64,000 nt of DNA, from contig JBASOJ010000044.1 in the NCBI GenBank assembly GCA_049658145.1, positions 4,601 through 68,600 on the forward strand, in the 5' to 3' direction. Shown here piece after piece: positions 1-7,850 of this stretch. Positions within the stretch are counted from its first letter, which is position 1. Each line of letters opens with the position of its first letter. The position numbers were made by a program, and so were the translations under genes. The notes beneath the pieces are model-generated. The model saw only the letters and a list, made by a program, of their open reading frames with translations. It made no database searches and was not told where the DNA came from. This stretch comes from UBA6100 sp049658145. GTDB taxonomy: Bacteria; Actinomycetota; Coriobacteriia; Anaerosomatales; Anaerosomataceae.

Positions 1-1081
1 GCTGACGATCGTTGATATGCGGGTGGTGCCTGAGGATTGCCGAGACGCGGTCGTCGTGCTCCTTGCTTTCGGCCACGAGGACCTCGAATCGCGCGAGTTC
101 GTCCATGAGCAGCTGCAGGAACACCGACTGCCCGGTGGTGATGTCCATTCCTTCGCCGCAATCGGGGTCCAGTTCGAGCGGTCGTGAGACTACCTGTGGC
201 GGGTGGATCGTGCCGTCCTCCCACGCACGCCAGATTGCGGCGAACGGGAGGTAGACGAGCACCGGGTAGCCGGCCCTGCGCAGGAACAGGCGGCGGATCT
301 GCAGCTCGACCAAGGCGTTGCAGGCCGGTAGCGGTCTGAAGTCCCAGAAGATGTGCGCCATGCTCGTAGCTATGAAGAGGGGATGGATGAACGGGTCCGT
401 GTTCTCCCCGCGCGCCATCCGGCAGATCGTTCCCATCGCAATGTCCGGGTCCGAGTACGGGCTGCCCACCACGACCAGGTCGCGCTCGTACGGCACGGCG
501 TCGAGCGGTCCGACTCCCTCGCTCACGCGCTCGTACATCTCTTCGATGAGTCCCATCGTGATCTGCCGGTGCGCATAGCGGTCCAGGTCGTAGAGTAACT
601 CCTGGCTGTTGAGCAGCACGCGCTCGGCAGGGCTGGCCGGCGGACGCCCGCGGAGCAACAGGGCACGGACATCCTCGTAGCGCGTGTGGATCCCATCGCG
701 CCACGCCGCAGCGAGAAGCTCTTCGACGAGCGGCTGCACCAACAGGTAGCGGCTCGTTCGCTCGGAGATGACCTGGTCGAGCGGAGAGCCGCTCTTGCAT
801 CGCGCATCGAGCTGGGCGAGCCGGGTCGCCATCGTCTGCGTGTTCGAGTACCAGATAGTGTTCTCGCGAACATGATACGAGCGCCACGGCAGTACGATCG
901 CTGTCTGCCGCCGGATCGCGGTGAGGATCGCCCACGTCTCGTCCGCGGTATAGCCCTCGGGCATCGGCATCTGTTGGAACACCTTGAAGGGGAGCGCATC
1001 GCGGCTCGACTCGTGGCGCAGCGCGGTGAAGGCGCTGTCATGCAGCAGCGCAAGGATCTCGTCGGCACGATTCTCGGCCAT
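1..1081 (-). CDS. Fic-fold protein with a degenerate catalytic loop (3' end outside window)
   Basis: The frame is open from ATG at 1081, behind an AAGGAG, to the window edge (360 codons, no stop). The layout matches Fic AMP-transferases: a helical lead-in, RDG at residues 128-130 where Fic proteins carry the inhibitory S/T-x3-E-G motif, a helix near LLNSQELL (156-163), then HPLFIATSMAHIFW (233-246) and LRRAGYPVL (267-275), which flank the active loop. Aligned without gaps to my recollection of the Fic consensus, the HPFx(D/E)GNGR loop reads RPLPACNAL (249-257). The catalytic His is Arg, the acidic residue, both Gly and the Arg are lost, and only Pro and Asn remain. The frame is intact over more than 1 kb, so it looks like a maintained pseudoenzyme rather than a decayed gene. 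The fold assignment comes from pattern only. Any C-terminal domain lies outside the window. Confidence 0.6.
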   Translation of the reverse strand, partial: MAENRADEILALLHDSAFTALRHESSRDALPFKVFQQMPMPEGYTADETWAILTAIRRQTAIVLPWRSYHVRENTIWYSNTQTMATRLAQLDARCKSGSPLDQVISERTSRYLLVQPLVEELLAAAWRDGIHTRYEDVRALLLRGRPPASPAERVLLNSQELLYDLDRYAHRQITMGLIEEMYERVSEGVGPLDAVPYERDLVVVGSPYSDPDIAMGTICRMARGENTDPFIHPLFIATSMAHIFWDFRPLPACNALVELQIRRLFLRRAGYPVLVYLPFAAIWRAWEDGTIHPPQVVSRPLELDPDCGEGMDITTGQSVFLQLLMDELARFEVLVAESKEHDDRVSAILRHHPHINDRQ

Positions 1082-1110
1082 GCTCGTCTACACTCCTTTG
1101 CAGCGTGACG

Positions 1111-1130
1111 CGTGTCATCAATTCGTGTCA
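1111..1130 (-). promoter_or_regulatory. Direct repeat upstream of the Fic-like gene
   Basis: CGTGTCA occurs twice, at 1111-1117 and 1124-1130 (13-bp period). On the coding strand it reads TGACACG twice, just before the ribosome binding site of the Fic-like gene. It could be an operator for a local regulator, but nothing identifies the protein. Confidence 0.25.
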
Positions 1131-1487
1131 TCCGACTATCAAATCCTGATACTCACTTGTGGCGAGCGATCGTCCGCGACTGATGTTGCCTGAACCCGGT
1201 GCGCTGAGCAGCGAGAATGCGCGGGCGTTCGCAACGGCCTGATTATCAATCTTCGCACATATGACTATCGCATGTTTCGATATTGACAGCTACGGCCCTA
1301 TTAGGTCGAGAATTGCGAGTAGGGCGCGAGAAAGATGCCCTGCGTCCGGTCTCCGTTCCAGGAAGGGACCCGGTATACCGGTCGAAGGGCCCCCGGCATC
1401 GGGTCTTCGATCTGACAACGGTCGTCTCGCGTCGGCTCCAGGGCTGCCGCCTACGCGAGGCACCACGAAATGAATAGGGGTGAGGAA
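1131..1487 (+). other. Intergenic region and leader of the complex I operon
   Basis: No gene is supported here. The stretch 1240-1315 is AT-richer than its surroundings and contains a perfect TTGACA (1283-1288), but no convincing -10 box lies 16-18 bp downstream; GAGAAT (1308-1313) would need a 19-bp spacer. An inverted repeat TCGAAG (1382-1387) / CTTCGA (1405-1410) could form a leader hairpin. The nuo promoter probably lies here but cannot be fixed. Confidence 0.35.
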
Positions 1488-1847
1488 GTGGGTTCTTCGC
1501 AGAACCTCATGTTCGTGTTAGGGCTGCTCACGGCCACGCTCGGATTCATCGGAATGGTGATCGGGTTGGGGGGCGTGCTCGCTCCGAAGCGGCCCTCACG
1601 CCAGAAGAACCTTCCGTATGAGTGCGGCATGGAGCAGGCGGGCCAGCCACACGCTGCCTTCAATGTGCGCTTCTCGACGATCGCGCTGCTCTTCGTCCTC
1701 TTCGACGCAGAGTCGATCCTGCTCTTCGCGGTCGCGACGCGCCTTCATGGATCCGTTGCCGGCCTCATAGAGGCCGCCGCCTTCACGGCGTTCCTTGCCT
1801 TCGGCCTCTTCTACGCATGGAAGAAGGGAGCGCTGCAATGGCACTGA
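1488..1847 (+). CDS. nuoA: NADH-quinone oxidoreductase subunit A
   Basis: Small membrane subunit of complex I (119 aa), with three predicted membrane helices and the conserved YECG (residues 45-48) and FDAE motifs of the quinone-site loop. I chose GTG 1488 because AGGGGTGAGG lies just ahead of it. An in-frame ATG at 1470 would place that Shine-Dalgarno sequence inside the gene and add six atypical residues. It is the first gene of the operon and overlaps nuoB by 10 bp, suggesting translational coupling. The family assignment is secure; the start is moderately sure. Confidence 0.93.
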   Translation: MGSSQNLMFVLGLLTATLGFIGMVIGLGGVLAPKRPSRQKNLPYECGMEQAGQPHAAFNVRFSTIALLFVLFDAESILLFAVATRLHGSVAGLIEAAAFTAFLAFGLFYAWKKGALQWH

Positions 1848-2419
1848 TCGACGACCTCGGGAAGTCCCTGGATGGCATGTCGGGGGGGAGCGTCATTCTG
1901 ACCTCCATTGACGCGCTGTTCGACTGGAGCCGTGGCCGCTCGCTATGGGCGCAGCCGATGGGCACCGCCTGCTGCGCGATGGAGCTCATCGCGGCCTCGT
2001 TCTCCAAGTTCGACTTCGATCGTCACGGAACGTTCCCGCGGGCTGACCCGCGCTCGGTGGACGTGATGATCGTGGCGGGGACCATCACCCGGAAGATGGC
2101 GCCGGCGGTCGTGCGAGTCTGGGAGCAGATGGCCGAGCCCCGCTACTGCATCGCAATGGGCAACTGCACGGTCTCCGGCGGGATCTTCTACTACGACACG
2201 TACTCGGTCATGCCTGGCGTGGACTCGTTCCTGCCGGTGGACGTGTACCTTCCGGGCTGCCCGCCGCGCCCCGAGGCGCTTCAGGATGCTGCACTGCAGC
2301 TGCGTGCCAAGATCAGCAACCATTCCATCGCCGAAGGGCGCGTATACGAGCACAAGCTCCTGCTGCCCACTTCGGCGGACCAGGCTGTCGTACCGGCTGG
2401 AGGGGGTGAGCGAGCGTGA
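1838..2419 (+). CDS. nuoB: NADH-quinone oxidoreductase subunit B
   Basis: Carries the terminal [4Fe-4S] cluster N2, which passes electrons to quinone. The 193-aa product has the expected ligands: tandem Cys45-Cys46 (TACCAME), Cys110 (GNC) and Cys141 (LPGCPPRPE). It starts at an ATG overlapping nuoA and ends in a GTGA overlap with nuoC. Length and motifs are normal, so the quinone-reducing end of this complex appears intact even though the NADH module is replaced downstream. Confidence 0.96.
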   Translation: MALIDDLGKSLDGMSGGSVILTSIDALFDWSRGRSLWAQPMGTACCAMELIAASFSKFDFDRHGTFPRADPRSVDVMIVAGTITRKMAPAVVRVWEQMAEPRYCIAMGNCTVSGGIFYYDTYSVMPGVDSFLPVDVYLPGCPPRPEALQDAALQLRAKISNHSIAEGRVYEHKLLLPTSADQAVVPAGGGERA

Positions 2420-2877
2420 CGAACGAGGAGTTGAAGGACCGCATTCACGCAGCGATCCCCGACCTCACCCTCGGGGAGTCCGCGGACGCGGCTGATGTGA
2501 TCGTCAGTGTCGACGCGTCCGGGCTGCACGCGGTGGTCGCGAAGCTGCAGGGCGTCGGTTTCGACCAGCTCGAGATGGTGACCGCGGTGGACCGCGGTGA
2601 GCAGTTCGAACTGGTGTACATCCTTCATTCGCTCGGGATGAAGGCCGCAGTGTGGGTGAAGTCGTTCGTGCCGAGAGACGCCGCGAAGATCGCGTCGGTC
2701 ACCGACCTGTACTCGGGCGCGAATTGGCCCGAACGCGAGGTCTTCGACCTCTTCGGTATCGAATTCGACGGGCATCCGGACATGCGCCGCATCATGCTGC
2801 CGCTCGATTTCGTGGGCAGCCCGCTGCGCAAGGACTACACGGACCCGAACATCATCCCCCGTCCCGACTACATCTAG
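2416..2877 (+). CDS. nuoC: NADH-quinone oxidoreductase subunit C (30 kDa subunit)
   Basis: Peripheral-arm scaffold subunit (153 aa) that packs against NuoD. The family signature is clear: WPEREVFDLFGI followed by GHPDMRRIMLP and a PLRKDY near the C terminus. It is short, little more than the core domain, and is a separate gene rather than the NuoCD fusion of enterobacteria. GTG start in the GTGA overlap with nuoB. A 15-bp gap carrying AGAGGAGGTG separates it from nuoD. Confidence 0.95.
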   Translation: MTNEELKDRIHAAIPDLTLGESADAADVIVSVDASGLHAVVAKLQGVGFDQLEMVTAVDRGEQFELVYILHSLGMKAAVWVKSFVPRDAAKIASVTDLYSGANWPEREVFDLFGIEFDGHPDMRRIMLPLDFVGSPLRKDYTDPNIIPRPDYI

Positions 2878-2892
2878 AGGAGGTGTGACGAT

Positions 2893-4044
2893 ATGGATAT
2901 GTGGACTGAGACAGTCTCCCCGGTCGAGGTGGTCGACGACCCCTCGACCGTGAAGGAGATGGTCGTCAACGTCGGGCCGTCGCACCCCTCGACGCACGGC
3001 GTTTGCAGGGTCATCGCTCACCTCGATGGTGAAGTGGTGACCAAGGCTGATTTTGTGATCGGCTACCTACACCGGGGCATCGAGAAGATCGCCGAGAACC
3101 GGACTTACCAGCAGGTCATCCCGCTGACGGACCGGCTCGACTACGTCGGCTCGATGTACGCGAACTGGGCGTACTGCCGTGCTGTAGAGAAGCTAGCCGG
3201 AATCACGGTACCCGAGCGCGCCGAGTACATCCGCATCATCACCTGCGAGTTGCAGCGCATAGCGAGCCACATGATGGCCATCGGATCGTCGGGCAACGAC
3301 GCGGGTGCCACAACCCTTTTCGTGTACGCGTTCTGGGTCCGCGAGTATGTCGTGGACCTGTTCGCCCGGTTGTGCGGGTCCCGCCTGACGTACAACTACC
3401 TGCGCCCGGGCGGCGTGTCCGCGGACATCCCGGACGACGCTTGGGTCGACGACCTTCGGGCGTTCTGCAAGAACGCTCCCGAGCAGCTTAACCAGCTCGA
3501 TCGGTTGTTCTTCGGCAACGTCATCGCGAAGAACCGGACCAAGGGTATCGGCGTGCTTTCGGCCGAAGAAGGCATTAACGGCAGCGTGACCGGGCCGAGC
3601 CTGCGTGCGAGCGGCGTCGATTTCGATCTCCGCCGCGACGAGCCATACTCGCTGTACGACCGGCTCAGCTTCGATGTGGTCGTGGGCGAGAACGGCGACT
3701 CGTTCGAGCGGGCCCGTTGCCGCCTGCTGGAGTGCTACCAGTCGCTGCGCATCATCGAGCAGGCGCTGGACCAGATGGAGCCCGGACGCATCAGGGCCGA
3801 AGGGGTCTCGCGACTCATCGCCCCGGCGCCCGGTGAGGCCTATGAACGGATCGAGTCAGCACGGGGCACGCTCGGCGTATTCCTCGCCTCCGACGGCGGT
3901 CCCCGTCCATGGCGGATGAAGGTGCGCTCTCCCGCTTTCTCGAATCTGTCGGCGGTCGCCAGGCTGGCGGTCGGTCACACGTTCTCGGATCTTGTGGTCA
4001 TACTCGGGTCGTTCGACCCCGTCTTCGGGGAGGTGGACCGATGA
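2893..4044 (+). CDS. nuoD: NADH-quinone oxidoreductase subunit D (49 kDa subunit)
   Basis: Forms the quinone pocket together with NuoB (383 aa). Hallmarks are GPSHPSTHG near residue 28, IGYLHRGIEK with the quinone-pocket histidines, and the C-terminal GSFDPVFGEVDR typical of the family. It has the GAGGAGGTG Shine-Dalgarno sequence, an ATG start and an ATGA overlap with nuoH. The usual NiFe-hydrogenase cysteine pairs are absent, so it is NuoD and not a group 4 hydrogenase large subunit. Confidence 0.96.
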   Translation: MDMWTETVSPVEVVDDPSTVKEMVVNVGPSHPSTHGVCRVIAHLDGEVVTKADFVIGYLHRGIEKIAENRTYQQVIPLTDRLDYVGSMYANWAYCRAVEKLAGITVPERAEYIRIITCELQRIASHMMAIGSSGNDAGATTLFVYAFWVREYVVDLFARLCGSRLTYNYLRPGGVSADIPDDAWVDDLRAFCKNAPEQLNQLDRLFFGNVIAKNRTKGIGVLSAEEGINGSVTGPSLRASGVDFDLRRDEPYSLYDRLSFDVVVGENGDSFERARCRLLECYQSLRIIEQALDQMEPGRIRAEGVSRLIAPAPGEAYERIESARGTLGVFLASDGGPRPWRMKVRSPAFSNLSAVARLAVGHTFSDLVVILGSFDPVFGEVDR

Positions 4045-4991
4045 CCGGCTACTGGGGAGGCCTCGTATGGGGCCTTGGCGCCGGAGTCCTTGTGGGAGTC
4101 GCGACGATCTTCGGGGTCTGGGGCGAACGCAAAGTCGCGGGCCGCATCCAGAAGCGCTACGGGCCGAACACCCTGCCGCTCTTCGGCGTCGTGCAGCTCG
4201 TGGCTGACCTGCTCAAACTGCTCACCAAAGAGGACATCCATCCGACACAGGCCAAGCGGGGGATCTTCAACATCGCGCCGCTGTTCATGACGACGCCGAT
4301 CATCGCGTCGCTGGTGCTCATCCCCTTCGCTGCAGGTTGGGCCCCGCTCGACACGACCATCGGCATCGTGGCGTTCCTCGCGATTCCTTCGATCTCGGTG
4401 CTCGGGGTCTTGATAGCCGGCTGGTCGCAGCGCAACACTTACGCCTCGCTCGGCGGTCTGCGCGGCGCGGCCCAGATGATCTCGTATGAGGTGCCACGCT
4501 CACTGTCGGTGCTCTCAGTGGTGCTGTTGGCGGGCACGATGCAGCCAACGGTGCTGATGTCCGAGTGGCGCTGGTGGTGGTTCCCGCTCACGCTCATCGC
4601 GTTCGTGGTGTACTTCATCGCCTCCATCGCGGAGCTGAATCGCGGGCCGTTCGACCTCGCCGAGTGCGATGCGGAACTCGTCGGTGGCTATTTCACTGAC
4701 TACAGCGGTATCCGCTGGGCGATGTTCATGATGTCCGAGTACGGCGGCCTCGCTGCTGCATCCCTGTTCGGCGCGGTGGTATTCCTCGGCGGCACGTGGC
4801 CGCTGCCCGGAGTGTTGGGCGTGCTGCTGCTGATCGCAAAGGCCGTTCTGCTGGTCGTCGTCTTCATGTGGACGAAGTGGACCTTCCCCCGCATGCGTCC
4901 TGATCAACTGATGTCCACCGCATGGAAGGTACTCACGCCAATGGCGCTAGTCCAGATCCTCATCGTCGGGGTGGTGATCCCATGGCTGTAG
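4041..4991 (+). CDS. nuoH: NADH-quinone oxidoreductase subunit H
   Basis: Membrane subunit joining the peripheral arm to the proton-pumping arm (316 aa, about eight helices). It shows the first-loop signature GPNTLPLFGVVQ...DLLKLLTKED and the conserved ELNRGPFDLAECDAELV segment that lines the quinone tunnel. The start is ATG 4041, in the overlap with nuoD. The stop overlaps the next gene by 10 bp, so the NuoI hybrid that follows is translationally coupled to NuoH, its expected structural neighbour. Confidence 0.95.
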   Translation: MTGYWGGLVWGLGAGVLVGVATIFGVWGERKVAGRIQKRYGPNTLPLFGVVQLVADLLKLLTKEDIHPTQAKRGIFNIAPLFMTTPIIASLVLIPFAAGWAPLDTTIGIVAFLAIPSISVLGVLIAGWSQRNTYASLGGLRGAAQMISYEVPRSLSVLSVVLLAGTMQPTVLMSEWRWWWFPLTLIAFVVYFIASIAELNRGPFDLAECDAELVGGYFTDYSGIRWAMFMMSEYGGLAAASLFGAVVFLGGTWPLPGVLGVLLLIAKAVLLVVVFMWTKWTFPRMRPDQLMSTAWKVLTPMALVQILIVGVVIPWL

Positions 4992-7069
4992 AAGACGCCG
5001 CTGTCCCCGAGACGGGTGCCGAGCCGGAAACCCCGAAGATCGTGCAGGGCACGATCTCCGCTGCGGTGACCGAGCCGACCGGTGTCTCTGCTTTCGTGGG
5101 AGCCTGGAAGTCGCTTATCACGGGCTTCGGCATCACCGCCAAAGAAGCGTTCACCAAGCCGGTGACCGTGCAGTATCCCAAGGAGAAGGAGCCGATGCCG
5201 CAGCGCTGGCGCGGCGCGCTTCACCTCGAAGGCGCGATGGGCTCGAGCGAGATGCCCATCATGCAGGCGCCGTCCATCGAGTACAACGCAGTGCTTACCG
5301 AGGCGTACGAGACGGGGCATCTCGCGCCGTGCCAGGGCAACTGCCCGGCCAACGTCGATGCTCGCGGGCAGAACGCATACGCGGCCGAAGGCAAGTGGGC
5401 CGAGGCGTACCAGCTCGTGCGCGAACGCAATATCATGCCTGGCGCGCTCGGCCGCATCTGTCACCACCCGTGCGAGACGGCCTGCAGGCGCAACTACTAC
5501 GACGAGCCGATAGCGATCCGGCCGATCCATCGCATCGCGTTCGAGCAGTGGACGCCGATCAAGGCCGACTACGTGAAGCCGCTGCCGAAGACCAGGGACC
5601 AGAAGGTCGCCATCATCGGCACCGGCCCCTCGGGTCTCGCCGCGGCCTACGACCTCGTGAAGTTGGGCTACTCGGTCAAGATGTTCGAGAAGGAGGACAA
5701 GCCGGGCGGCGCCCTGTACTACGGCATCCCCGCGTACCGGCTGCCCGTCGAGGTACTGCACGCCGAGATCGACGACCTCGTCACCATGGGTGTTGAGATC
5801 CAGTGCGATACCGAGATCGGCAAGGACATCCAGACCGAGGAACTCATGAAGGAGTACGACGCGATCATCGTCGCTGTCGGGCTTCAGACGAGCCGGTTCC
5901 CCGGCGTGCCCGGGCAGGACGCGCCTGGCGTACGCGGCGCGCTCGACTTCCTCAAGGACGCCAACTACCGGAACGAAGCTGGCGTGAGAGGCAAGGATGT
6001 CCTGGTCGTCGGAGGCGGCAACGTGGCCGTCGACGTCGCCCGCTGTGCGCTGCGCGTTGGCGCGGACAAGGTCTACATGGTCTCACTGGAGCAGGACTAT
6101 GAGATGCCTGCGCACCCGTGGGAGATCGAAGAGGCGCTCGACGAAGGCGTCATCATGATGTGCGGAAACGGCCCGAACGAAGTCCTGCTGGACGAGAACG
6201 GCCAGATCCGCGGCATGAAGGTGCAGCAGTGCCTGTCGGTGTTCGACGAGAACGGCCGCTTCAGCCCGACGTTCGGTGACGAGTTCACCGAGATCAAGGT
6301 GGAGTCGGTGGTCTTCTCGATCGGCCAGGGTTCGGATCTCAAGGACGTCGTGCCCAATACTGGTCTGGAGCTCGATCAGCGCGGCAACCTTCCGACCGAC
6401 CGAACCGTGTTCACCACGGCGGTGCCGAAGATCTTCGCGTCTGGCGAATGTGTGACCGGTCCGGGAAGCGCGATCGCCGCCATCGCGACGGGTCACGAGG
6501 TCGCTACCTCGGTGCATCGCTTCCTATCCGAGGAGAGCATCACTGACGGGCGCGTGACGCGGCCCCAGACGAAGTACGACAAGTACGGGGCGAACGACCT
6601 CAGCACGATCGAGGAGTCGCGGCTTCGTGCGGTCATGCCTTTCCAGGATCCCGCGGTCCGGGCGACGAACTTCGAGGATGTCGAGCAGGGGCTCAGCGTT
6701 CAGGAGGGTATCGCCGAAGGGCTCCGATGTCTCCGGTGTGAGACGGACGCCTGCGTGGGCTGCACCTTCTGTGCGCGCACGTGTCCCGACTACTGCATCA
6801 CGGTCGAGCGGGACGATACCCCCGGTCAGAGGTGCATCACTACATACAACCTCGACCTCGCGAAGTGCTGCTTCTGCGGGCTGTGCGCCGAGCAGTGCCC
6901 GACGAACACGCTCCGCCACACAGGGCAGTACGAACTCTCCTTCTACGACAAGGCGCTGACGATGTACGACAAGAACGAGATGCTGCGCGACGGCGGCGGT
7001 ACCCGCGCCACAGGCGCTGATGGCACCGTTGACCACTCCTGCGCGGACGCGAAGGAGGTGGCGCCGTGA
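4982..7069 (+). CDS. NuoI/GltD hybrid: NAD(P)H:flavin oxidoreductase inserted within NuoI
   Basis: A 695-aa protein that starts and ends as NuoI. Residues 35-82 match the NuoI N-terminal helix (GITAKEAFTKPVTVQYPKEK, then RWRG). Residues 591-668 match its two-cluster ferredoxin domain (CVGCTFCARTCP, CCFCGLCAEQCP, then YELSFYDKALTMY). Between them sits a whole GltD/DPYD-type module: a Fer4_20 domain with Cys117, 121, 160, 164 and 168; an FAD-binding GTGPSG (213-218); a NAD(P)-binding GGGNVAVD (344-351); a second FAD contact (GECVTGPGSAIAA, 488-500); and an LRCLRC linker (581-586). No nuoE, nuoF or nuoG lies in the operon, so this module probably supplies NAD(P)H, or ferredoxin/NAD(P)H, oxidation to complex I. 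Domain calls are strong from motifs. The electron donor is inference. Confidence 0.85.
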   Translation: MAVEDAAVPETGAEPETPKIVQGTISAAVTEPTGVSAFVGAWKSLITGFGITAKEAFTKPVTVQYPKEKEPMPQRWRGALHLEGAMGSSEMPIMQAPSIEYNAVLTEAYETGHLAPCQGNCPANVDARGQNAYAAEGKWAEAYQLVRERNIMPGALGRICHHPCETACRRNYYDEPIAIRPIHRIAFEQWTPIKADYVKPLPKTRDQKVAIIGTGPSGLAAAYDLVKLGYSVKMFEKEDKPGGALYYGIPAYRLPVEVLHAEIDDLVTMGVEIQCDTEIGKDIQTEELMKEYDAIIVAVGLQTSRFPGVPGQDAPGVRGALDFLKDANYRNEAGVRGKDVLVVGGGNVAVDVARCALRVGADKVYMVSLEQDYEMPAHPWEIEEALDEGVIMMCGNGPNEVLLDENGQIRGMKVQQCLSVFDENGRFSPTFGDEFTEIKVESVVFSIGQGSDLKDVVPNTGLELDQRGNLPTDRTVFTTAVPKIFASGECVTGPGSAIAAIATGHEVATSVHRFLSEESITDGRVTRPQTKYDKYGANDLSTIEESRLRAVMPFQDPAVRATNFEDVEQGLSVQEGIAEGLRCLRCETDACVGCTFCARTCPDYCITVERDDTPGQRCITTYNLDLAKCCFCGLCAEQCPTNTLRHTGQYELSFYDKALTMYDKNEMLRDGGGTRATGADGTVDHSCADAKEVAP

Positions 7070-7554
7070 GCGACGTCCTGTTCTTCCTGCTCGCGGCAGC
7101 GGCTCTCGTAGGCGCGCTCGTGGTGGTCTTCACCCGCGACATCATGCGTCTCGTGCTGGGGCTCGGCACCTTCCTCCTGTCGGTCGCCGGCTTTTATCTG
7201 TTCTACGGCGCCACGTTCCTGGCGATCGCGCAGATCTTCCTGTATGTCGGCGGCGTGCTGGTTCTCGTCGTGATCGCCATCATGACGGTGCACCGCACGC
7301 CTGACGACGAGCCGGTGCTCACCAACAGGCGCAGCTATGGCGCTCTGCTCGTGTCCGCCGGCGTGTTCGGTCTGCTAGTGAACGGGCTCGGCGGTCAGGT
7401 GCCGGCCACGTCGGCACCGGTAAGTGGAGCCGGTATCCAGGCTCTGGGAGACATGCTGCTGGGCGCGCTGCTTCCGCACTTCGAGATCATCGGCGGACTG
7501 CTCCTCGCCGGATTGGTCGTAGTCCTGGCGATCACAGGGGGTGAGCGCGAATGA
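7066..7554 (+). CDS. nuoJ: NADH-quinone oxidoreductase subunit J
   Basis: Membrane subunit of the pump arm (162 aa), with about five hydrophobic helices and the NuoJ-typical TRDIMRLVLGLGTFL and IFLYVGGVLVLVVIAIM segments; the latter covers the pi-bulge helix region. GTG start in a GTGA overlap with the NuoI hybrid, ATGA overlap with nuoK. Length is normal for the family. Confidence 0.93.
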   Translation: MSDVLFFLLAAAALVGALVVVFTRDIMRLVLGLGTFLLSVAGFYLFYGATFLAIAQIFLYVGGVLVLVVIAIMTVHRTPDDEPVLTNRRSYGALLVSAGVFGLLVNGLGGQVPATSAPVSGAGIQALGDMLLGALLPHFEIIGGLLLAGLVVVLAITGGERE

Positions 7555-7850
7555 GCATCCTTATCGTCTGTGCGGCGCTGTTCTCCCTGGGGCTGTACGG
7601 GATCATGGTGCGTCGCGACATACCCGGCATTCTTGCAAGCATTGAGGTCTTGCTCGGCTCCGTGTCGATCCAGCTGATCGGCTTCGCCATGAGCTCGGGT
7701 GTCGCGGATCCTGCGACCGCTGAGGCGGTCGGACTGTTCGTGCTCGTGCTCGCCGCTGTCGAAGCGGCCGTCGGCCTGGGTCTGCTCGTGACCCTGTCCC
7801 GCACAAGCAACCGAAGCCGTGTCGACGAGCTGAAGGAGGTGGAGGGCTGA
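7551..7850 (+). CDS. nuoK: NADH-quinone oxidoreductase subunit K
   Basis: Three-helix antiporter-like subunit (99 aa). GIMVRRDIPGILASIEVLLGS carries the first conserved membrane Glu, and VLAAVEAAVGLGLLV the second; both are proton-path residues in known complexes. It overlaps nuoJ and nuoL by 4 bp and 1 bp. Confidence 0.94.
   Translation: MSILIVCAALFSLGLYGIMVRRDIPGILASIEVLLGSVSIQLIGFAMSSGVADPATAEAVGLFVLVLAAVEAAVGLGLLVTLSRTSNRSRVDELKEVEG

Noticed and set aside
523..1131. A 202-codon minus-strand frame with an Arg/Ser-rich product
   Set aside because: It overlaps the Fic-like gene in another frame on the same strand. The Fic-like frame is longer and has a good start signal and recognisable segments.
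2893..4044. A group 4 NiFe-hydrogenase instead of complex I
   Set aside because: The large-subunit homologue lacks the two CxxC pairs that bind nickel, and the full nuoA-N membrane set is present.
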